Source: JAISGQ01 sp045604155 (GTDB lineage: Bacteria > Bacillota > Clostridia > Oscillospirales > Acutalibacteraceae). From it: a stretch of 8,480 nucleotides of DNA. This document shows positions 1 to 4,289 of this stretch, piece after piece. The stretch is taken from assembly GCA_045604155.1 (NCBI GenBank), contig JAZUNN010000027.1:1-8480 (forward strand), given 5' to 3'. The translations under genes and the position numbers were made by a program. Below the pieces are notes generated by a model, which saw only the letters and a program-made list of their open reading frames with translations, did no database searches and was not told the origin of the DNA. Position 1 is the stretch's first letter. Each line of letters begins with the position of its first letter.

Positions 1-60
1 AGTGACCAAATTAGCTTCAAAGAGTACATGGACCCGTTTACGGGTAGCAAGAGTAAATAA
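1..60 (+). CDS. C-terminal 19 codons of an unidentified protein (partial)
   Basis: Frame 1 is open from the window edge and ends in TAA at 58-60. It encodes a hydrophilic tail that begins SDQISFKEYMDP and ends GSKSK. The other two forward frames are less likely: one has a stop at once, the other reads an arginine-rich peptide into the following hairpin. The hairpin series directly after the stop fits the 3' end of a gene. Nothing in these residues identifies a family. It could be the tail of a mobile-element protein, but that idea rests only on the RNA-like sequence that follows. Confidence 0.45.
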   Translation, partial: SDQISFKEYMDPFTGSKSK

Positions 61-71
61 GGCAAAAGAAA

Positions 72-92
72 GCAGCCACTTTTAGTGGCTGC
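72..92. terminator. 9-bp perfect hairpin after the leftmost stop codon
   Basis: GCAGCCACT at 72-80 pairs perfectly with AGTGGCTGC at 84-92 around a TTT loop. On the plus strand no T-tract follows. On the minus strand the hairpin is followed by TTTCTTTTGCC, so it would work better as a terminator in that direction, as a backup for the minus-strand kinase gene. It could also be one helix of a longer structured RNA covering 61-195. Confidence 0.5.
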
Positions 93-124
93 CTGTAAAT
101 GTGATGCTATGACAAACCCTCAGT

Positions 125-164
125 ACCCCTTAGAGGGGTCACCATGTAATGTCCCTTCTAGGGT
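125..164. repeat. Two small GC-rich hairpins with alternative pairing
   Basis: ACCCCT at 125-130 pairs with AGGGGT at 134-139. A second small hairpin, CCCT-TCT-AGGG, follows inside 151-165. The CCCTTAGA of the first can also pair with the TCTAGGG of the second if one T is bulged, so alternative or pseudoknot-like folds are possible. Together with the flanking hairpins this gives four helices in about 125 bases without a reading frame. Whether this is a functional RNA or decayed sequence cannot be told here. Confidence 0.4.
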
Positions 165-167
165 CTG

Positions 168-199
168 AGAAAACCACTAGTTTACTAGTGGTTTTTATT
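168..199. terminator. Bidirectional intrinsic terminator between converging genes
   Basis: AAACCACTAG at 171-180 pairs with CTAGTGGTTT at 185-194 around a TTTA loop. On the plus strand the stem runs into TTTTTATTA; on the minus strand it runs into GGTTTTCTC. It therefore serves both the plus-strand gene that ends at 60 and the minus-strand kinase gene that ends at 240. Confidence 0.8.
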
Positions 200-239
200 A
201 GATGCCTTTATGCTTTTATTTTGAAATTCAAATACACGA

Positions 240-1156
240 TCATGCCTTTGAAGATGATCCGTTGAGTATATTGTTTACATCATTTAAAGTCGGAGGCTGG
301 AGGGGAAGGGGGAATCGTGAAATAGCGATTGAAGAGCAGGCAGCGGCAAAACGCACCAGCTCATCATCGGACATATTGTGAAGCAGACCGTAAATACATC
401 CTGCCTTGAATGTGTCTCCTGCACCGAGGGTGCTTTTTACTTCTGTATCAAAGGGCTTCATTTTTCTCATTGGCTGACCTTTTCGGCCATAGAGCATTTC
501 TTTCTCACCGTGGGTTATTATTACAAGTCCGTTGGTACTTTCCGTCAGCAGATTGAATATTTCCTCCATGCTTTTGTCTTTGTACTGCTCTGAGCCTGTA
601 CACTCCTTGGACACAACATTTACAGCACAGTGCTGATGGAGATAGCTGTCGTGACAGCAGTCTATGGTAACATAAGGCTTGTTATGCTTTACACAAAGTT
701 CGGCAGCTGTCTGAGTTTCATCAAGAAAAAAGGGATCAATGGCAGCCACTTTGCATTCCTGAATGTCAGATTCCTTCGGTGTGTTCCAGCGTTTTTTGCT
801 CCGGGCTCATAAAGGGCCTGAAAAAATCCCATAGGCGAGCGGACAAGCCCTGCAATGACAACATAATCCATCAGCCCATTGTATTCAGGATCAAAAAACA
901 GAGATGTCAGATCCACCGTTTTGTCTTTATAGAATTCTTTCAATAACGGAGCAACTTCTGTTCCTATGTGTGTACCGTCGATTTTTACATTTACGCCCAG
1001 CGAGGCAAGTACCGTTGCTGCGGTACCTGTTTCACCGCCCGGCAAAAAATATTTTGCCTTGATCTCAGAATACTCGTCGGGCTGAAGAAATTTACCTTTC
1101 AGCAAAAACGAATGAGTGCCCAGAATCTGACCGTGCATATAAACTTCGTGGTTCAT
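240..1156 (-). pseudogene. PfkB/ribokinase-family carbohydrate kinase, frame broken by a 1-base shift
   Basis: This would be an ATP-dependent sugar or nucleoside kinase of about 305 residues, normal for the family, if the break is repaired. The N-terminal part (from MNHEVY, start at 1156) holds the substrate-side glycine motif LPGGETGTAATVLASLG. The C-terminal part holds PfkB signature 2, TLGAGDTFKAG, with its catalytic Asp, and ends in TGA at 240-242. The parts lie in different frames and join at a T6 run at 792-797, which reads GCA-AAA-AAC on the coding strand. A -1 shift there continues with KRWNTPKESDIQECKVAAIDPFF, shown here only as the joining region, and is homology-like throughout. 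The start at 1156 is chosen because AAAGGGG lies 7 bases upstream; an in-frame ATG at 1192 has no such site. Without the shift the product is 155 residues and lacks the active site. The substrate is unknown. The break may be a missing A in an A7 run, a real mutation or slippage. Confidence 0.85.
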
Positions 1157-1210
1157 AAATACGCCCCTTTCAATTTTCGGAAAAAACTGCAATGAAGTGT
1201 CTTATAAATC

Positions 1211-1239
1211 TTTATAATCGAGCGAAGAATTTCTGTCAA
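1211..1239 (-). promoter_or_regulatory. Sigma-A-type promoter for the minus-strand kinase
   Basis: On the minus strand TTGACA (1239-1234) is separated by exactly 17 bases from TATAAA (1216-1211). It lies about 55 bases upstream of the kinase start codon. The -35 box is a perfect consensus and the -10 box matches five of six positions. Confidence 0.8.
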
Positions 1240-1272
1240 GATATTTATTGTATAGTTAAAATCCGATTTTGT

Positions 1273-1301
1273 TTGCCTGAAAGGACAAAGGGTGATATAC
1301 T
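1273..1301 (+). promoter_or_regulatory. Probable promoter for the small membrane protein gene
   Basis: TTGCCT (1273-1278) and TATACT (1296-1301) are 17 bases apart and lie 25 bases before the ATG. GGAGGAG at 1316-1322 is a strong ribosome binding site, 4 bases from the start codon. This promoter and the kinase promoter are divergent and only about 35 bases apart. Confidence 0.6.
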
Positions 1302-1326
1302 TTAATAAATACAATGGAGGAGTCTT

Positions 1327-1911
1327 ATGGGTGCAGAAAAAAACGGAAACCGAAATCTGAATAAAGGTCCCCAGAAGTCCAATCAGGCTGAGTTTTCCAA
1401 AAGAATGAAAGAAAGACGTATATTTGCGCTTGTCCTGATTGCTGCAGGAATAATACTCATTGCCGCCGCATTTTTTGCGTCTGCCTGGCCGGTGGTATTC
1501 ATCAGGGCTGCCATGGGAGGACTTATTGCAGCAAGGGGAGTCGACATTTTAATCCCGATTGTGAAAAAATCCAAGGGTGACAACGGAAAAGCCGTCATCA
1601 ATATGAAATATCTCAGAACAAAGAACACAAAGACGGGCGTTAAAAATATATTTTTCCAGCTCATCGGTCTGGCGATTGTGGCTGTATTTTTTCGGAAAAT
1701 CAGTGACGGAACAGGACTTCCCTTTCTTTTTTCTCTTATTTACATCGGTCTTCTGATTCCTTACTGGGTAAAAAGGATAAGAAAAAACAGTGCATTGCGA
1801 AAGGCTGTCAGAGAAGACAGCTTCAAGATTGCAGAAGCTGTGCTCTATGACAAAAAGCGAAAAAAGACCCGAAATCCGACAGAGAACACGTCCGCTATAT
1901 TTACAGCCTGA
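1327..1911 (+). CDS. Small multi-pass membrane protein, 194 residues in the unshifted frame
   Basis: I do not recognise the family. After a charged N-terminal tail of about 30 residues there are hydrophobic stretches at about 32-54 and 56-78, then a basic loop, then stretches at about 108-122 and 131-148, followed by a basic cytoplasmic-type tail. The reading frame ends at TGA 1909-1911, but coding character continues in the -1 frame to a TAA at 2109-2111. The last 14 residues of the unshifted product look out of frame. The switch point is A_AAA_AAG at 1860-1866. The intact protein would then be 261 residues: 180 from this frame plus 81. The start is well supported by GGAGGAG 4 bases upstream. 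It is probably a single gene, with the XRE regulator behind it on a separate promoter. Confidence 0.75.
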   Translation: MGAEKNGNRNLNKGPQKSNQAEFSKRMKERRIFALVLIAAGIILIAAAFFASAWPVVFIRAAMGGLIAARGVDILIPIVKKSKGDNGKAVINMKYLRTKNTKTGVKNIFFQLIGLAIVAVFFRKISDGTGLPFLFSLIYIGLLIPYWVKRIRKNSALRKAVREDSFKIAEAVLYDKKRKKTRNPTENTSAIFTA

Positions 1912-2111
1912 TTTACAGATGCAAAGGCAGAATCGGACAGGATTTCAAAGAAACCGTAAGGGAATCGAAGTTTGCGGTCAGACAGAAAGGTAAAGAATGT
2001 TATCTTCTGCTTTGCCCTGAAAGAGGAAAAAGCGGATATATTCTGGACAGAGTATTCTGGTCGGAGGAAAATATTATATCTTCTGATCTCGAAAAATATA
2101 TTTTGAAATAA
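1866..2111 (+). other. 81-codon continuation of the membrane protein in the -1 frame
   Basis: Reading on from GAC at 1866 gives 81 open codons ending in TAA at 2109-2111. The peptide looks like a real soluble domain: it has a balanced mix of charged and hydrophobic residues, including REHVRYIYSLIYRCKGRIG near its start and ECYLLLCPERGKSGYILD in the middle. It has no ribosome binding site or start codon of its own. It is therefore most likely the C-terminal domain of the gene that starts at 1327, joined by a -1 shift, or split off by a missing A in the A6 run. Confidence 0.7.
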
Positions 2112-2162
2112 AACAAAAATGGTATAAATAAGCCAATGTTACATGGTGTTAACTTGCGTTGC

Positions 2163-2192
2163 TTGCCTTTTTTGACCCTGTATGCATATAAT
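2163..2192 (+). promoter_or_regulatory. Probable promoter of the XRE regulator gene
   Basis: TATAAT at 2187-2192 is a perfect -10 box. TTGCCT at 2163-2168 lies 18 bases upstream and has the same -35 sequence as the promoter at 1273. An imperfect palindrome, GTTACATGGTGTTAAC, lies just upstream at about 2138-2153 and could be an operator, but this is a guess. The ribosome binding site AAGGAGG is at 2208-2214, 7 bases from the ATG. Confidence 0.6.
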
Positions 2193-2221
2193 CAGGGCAA
2201 CAAAACGAAGGAGGAAAAACA

Positions 2222-2974
2222 ATGCTCAGCGAAAACATAAGAAACTTACGCAAACAGAAAGGCTACTCTCAGGAAACCCTCGCACAGGAGCTTAATGTAG
2301 TCAGACAGACCGTATCAAAATGGGAAAAGGGATATTCCGTACCCGATGCCATAATGCTTGAAAAGCTTGCCGAGGTGCTTGAGGTATCGGTTTCTGATCT
2401 GCTGGGTGAAGGCACAGATAAAAACACCGAGCCAAAGCCTGACCTCTCTCAGATAGCCGCACAGCTTAAAATACTCAATGACCAGTATGCAAGGGAGCAG
2501 GCAAGACGCCAGAAGACAAGAAAGATCAAGATGGCGATTTTTATCCCTGTTCTTGTACTTTTCATCGGCAGTATCATAGCCATATTCATAAGTGTGGATG
2601 CATCCTGCTTCGGCAATGGTGCGGTGCTCAGCTACGGAGATGTTGTGGGCGTGAAAACCCACTATGTAGAGTCCGAAATGTTTACTCAGGAGGAAATAGC
2701 TTCTGCATCAGACGCAGTAAAGGAATATTTCCATAATGAATTTGAAGCCTGCACAATGACCGAACTTTACTATGCAGGCGACGAGCTTTCGCAGACAGAG
2801 ACGGAAGGCTATGAGGGAGAGGGGAATGTTATGGTGCTTCATTCCTCCTTCTATACTCTTGAGGAAGGCGGCGATGGCTCCTTTGCGGCAGATACCACCT
2901 ATGACAACTGGAAATGGATGCTTGAAAAAGAAGCCGACGGCACATGGAAGGTAATCAACTACGGCTATTGCTGA
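2222..2974 (+). CDS. XRE-family transcriptional regulator with one membrane segment and an extracytoplasmic domain
   Basis: Residues 6-60 form an XRE helix-turn-helix, with YSQETLAQELNVVRQTVSKWE as the typical core, shown here as family evidence. A charged linker with coiled-coil character (about 75-103) leads to one membrane helix at about 104-124. The C-terminal 125 residues should lie outside the membrane; they are acidic and contain a tryptophan-rich end (NWKWMLEKEADGTWKV). This layout is common in Clostridia: a DNA-binding head tied to the membrane by an outer domain, possibly a sensor. No ligand can be inferred. The gene has its own promoter and a strong terminator, so it is probably monocistronic. 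Its target may be itself or the neighbouring membrane protein gene. The product length (250) is normal for this layout. Confidence 0.9.
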   Translation: MLSENIRNLRKQKGYSQETLAQELNVVRQTVSKWEKGYSVPDAIMLEKLAEVLEVSVSDLLGEGTDKNTEPKPDLSQIAAQLKILNDQYAREQARRQKTRKIKMAIFIPVLVLFIGSIIAIFISVDASCFGNGAVLSYGDVVGVKTHYVESEMFTQEEIASASDAVKEYFHNEFEACTMTELYYAGDELSQTETEGYEGEGNVMVLHSSFYTLEEGGDGSFAADTTYDNWKWMLEKEADGTWKVINYGYC

Positions 2975-2996
2975 TAATTACGGAAGGAAGATTCCA

Positions 2997-3030
2997 TGCA
3001 GAGGAGGCTTTTGCCTCCTCTGCAGTTTTC
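2997..3030 (+). terminator. Intrinsic terminator of the XRE regulator gene
   Basis: TGCAGAGGAGGC at 2997-3008 pairs perfectly with GCCTCCTCTGCA at 3013-3024 around a TTTT loop, and AGTTTTC follows. It starts 22 bases after the stop codon and separates this gene from the manganese riboswitch unit. Confidence 0.85.
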
Positions 3031-3038
3031 GTCAAGGG

Positions 3039-3067
3039 TTGACATGATATGAGCATTGTGGTATAAT
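3039..3067 (+). promoter_or_regulatory. Consensus sigma-A promoter of the mntP transcript
   Basis: TTGACA at 3039-3044 and TATAAT at 3062-3067 are both perfect and 17 bases apart. The expected start of transcription is a few bases before the riboswitch, so control should be mainly in the RNA rather than at the promoter. Confidence 0.9.
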
Positions 3068-3071
3068 CCAC

Positions 3072-3166
3072 ACTGTTGTGAGGGAGTAGCAAGCGCAATA
3101 CCCGGGCGCAGCAAGTCAACATACTGACCTTTCGGTCTGGCTTGCTTTAATTTGCGAGACTCATGT
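3072..3166 (+). ncRNA. yybP-ykoY manganese riboswitch aptamer
   Basis: The conserved elements of this family are present: GGGAGTAGC near 3081-3090, GTCAACATACTGACC at 3115-3129, and GCTTTAATTTGCGAGAC at 3144-3160. The pairing TGAG/CTCA closes the base helix. This RNA binds Mn2+ in an L1-L3 docking site and commonly controls manganese exporters. That is just what lies downstream (MntP), which supports both calls. Confidence 0.92.
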
Positions 3167-3203
3167 GCAGGCATGAAGCTGTACATGGAGTCTTTTTATT
3201 TTG
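3157..3203 (+). terminator. Expression-platform terminator of the manganese riboswitch
   Basis: AGACTCATGTGCAG at 3157-3170 pairs with CTGTACATGGAGTCT at 3179-3193 with one bulged G and one wobble, and TTTTATTTTG follows. Its 5' strand is also the 3' strand of the aptamer's base helix, so Mn2+ binding should prevent the hairpin and let transcription through to mntP. A second helix, CTGTACATGG (3179-3188) with CCGTGTACAG (3206-3215), competes for the same bases and may act as the antiterminator side. Confidence 0.75.
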
Positions 3204-3255
3204 TTCCGTGTACAGATTATGTGCCCGGAATTTTTATTTTCAGGAGGAAATTAAA

Positions 3256-3846
3256 ATGGAGCTGGGTTTTACATTCTTTTTCAACAGCATTCTGCTGGGC
3301 GTAGGTCTTGCCATGGACGCCTTTTCCGTATCTCTTGCAAACGGGCTTAACGAGCCTTGCATGAAAAAGAAAAAGATGTGTTCTGTGGCTGGGATATTCT
3401 CCGTGTTTCAGTTTGCAATGCCCATGATAGGCTGGATATGCGTTTCAACCGTTGCACAGTATTTCAAGGCATTTGAAAAATTTATTCCCTGGATTGCACT
3501 TGTACTTCTCTGCTTTATCGGCGGAAAGATGCTTATTGAGGGCATAAAGAACAAGGATGAAAATTGTGAGGACAAGCCTCCCGTGGGACTTGCAGGTCTG
3601 CTTGTGCAGGGTGTTGCGACCTCCATTGACGCACTTTCCGTAGGCTTCACCATTTCAGGCTACAATCTCTTTGAAGCACTTCTGGCCTGCGGACTTATCG
3701 GAGTCGTCACCTTCCTCATCTGCCTTGCAGGTGTTGCAATCGGCAGAAAAGCAGGCACCCGTCTTGCAGGAAAGGCAGGCATATTGGGCGGTGCAATACT
3801 TATATTCATCGGAATCGAGATATTCGTAACGGGTGTGTTTTTCTGA
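3256..3846 (+). CDS. mntP: Manganese efflux pump MntP
   Basis: This integral membrane protein exports Mn2+ and protects the cell from manganese excess. It has 196 residues, close to the family's usual 185-195, with six hydrophobic segments in two homologous halves. Each half carries the family's acidic metal motif: MDAFSVSLANG (20-30) in the first membrane helix and SIDALSVGFT (123-132) in the fourth. A short charged loop (about 96-108) joins the halves. The start at 3256 is chosen over an in-frame ATG at 3163, because 3163 lies within the riboswitch and AGGAGG at 3242-3247 sits 8 bases before 3256. It is controlled by the Mn2+ riboswitch in its leader: high manganese turns expression on. Confidence 0.95.
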   Translation: MELGFTFFFNSILLGVGLAMDAFSVSLANGLNEPCMKKKKMCSVAGIFSVFQFAMPMIGWICVSTVAQYFKAFEKFIPWIALVLLCFIGGKMLIEGIKNKDENCEDKPPVGLAGLLVQGVATSIDALSVGFTISGYNLFEALLACGLIGVVTFLICLAGVAIGRKAGTRLAGKAGILGGAILIFIGIEIFVTGVFF

Positions 3847-3915
3847 TCTGATAACAGAAAAATATACAAAATAATTCATCGCTGTAAATCGCAAAAATAT
3901 TTTTTCAAAAAACTA

Positions 3916-3944
3916 TTGACAACAAAAAAACTCGGGAGTATAAT
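3916..3944 (+). promoter_or_regulatory. Consensus sigma-A promoter of the first T-box transcript
   Basis: TTGACA at 3916-3921 and TATAAT at 3939-3944 are perfect and exactly 17 bases apart, preceded by an A/T-rich stretch (3887-3912) that could act as an UP-like element. No clear terminator for mntP is seen between 3847 and this promoter. Confidence 0.9.
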
Positions 3945-3973
3945 GCAGACACAATTTTGAATAACACAAATAA

Positions 3974-4233
3974 CGACTGCGACGAAGACGGTCGGAATGT
4001 TGATTCTTCAGAGAGTTGGCGGGTGCTGCGAGCCAATGTTGAAACTTTCCTTATGACCTATCCCTTCCGAGTCGGAGGACCGAAAGCATAATGTGAGTAG
4101 ACTCCTTCCGTAATGCTGCGTGAAAGCAAAGGGCTTGACAGAGTCCGTAAAGTGGCGAATTTATTCGCAATTTGAGTGGTACCGCGGGTTATATAACTCG
4201 TCTCAAAGCAATTTGAGACGGGTTTTTTGTTTT
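3974..4233 (+). ncRNA. T-box riboswitch leader (first), controlling the HTH-cupin-acyl-CoA synthetase gene
   Basis: The T-box sequence GAGTGGTACCGCGG at 4174-4187 is characteristic; it pairs with the free CCA end of an uncharged tRNA. Stem I runs from CGACT (3974-3978) to AGTCG (4070-4074), with the AGAGAG motif at 4010-4015 and the TTGGC/GCCAA apical helix (4016-4020 with 4032-4036). A hairpin at about 4155-4168 fits stem III. The specifier is not certain. Next to the distal helix (GGAATGTT/AACTTTCC) the triplet ATG at 4053-4055 is followed by A, as in other T-boxes, and would mean Met. ATC at 4059-4061 and TTC at 4065-4067 are alternatives. The whole unit ends in the terminator at 4195-4233. 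Confidence 0.93.
4195..4233 (+). terminator. Conditional terminator of the first T-box
   Basis: AACTCGTCTCAAA at 4195-4207 pairs with TTTGAGACGGGTT at 4212-4224 (13 bp, one wobble) around a GCAA tetraloop, and a T6-G-T4 run follows. The antiterminator must use CTC or CTCAAA of the 5' strand, pairing with TTTGAG or GAGT at 4171-4177. Uncharged tRNA binding should favour that form and allow transcription of the gene at 4290. Confidence 0.9.
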
Positions 4234-4289
4234 ATTCAAAACCGTTCGCAAATCCAAAATTCAACGGAAATGAAAGGAGCAAAACGAAA

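Noticed and set aside
3163..3255. N-terminal extension of mntP from an ATG at 3163
   Set aside because: The ATG sits in the riboswitch base helix and terminator. The extension does not look like MntP, and a strong ribosome binding site serves 3256.
4132..4165. TTGACA at 4134-4139 as a promoter inside the T-box leader
   Set aside because: No matching -10 box lies at the right distance, and the region is explained by T-box stems.
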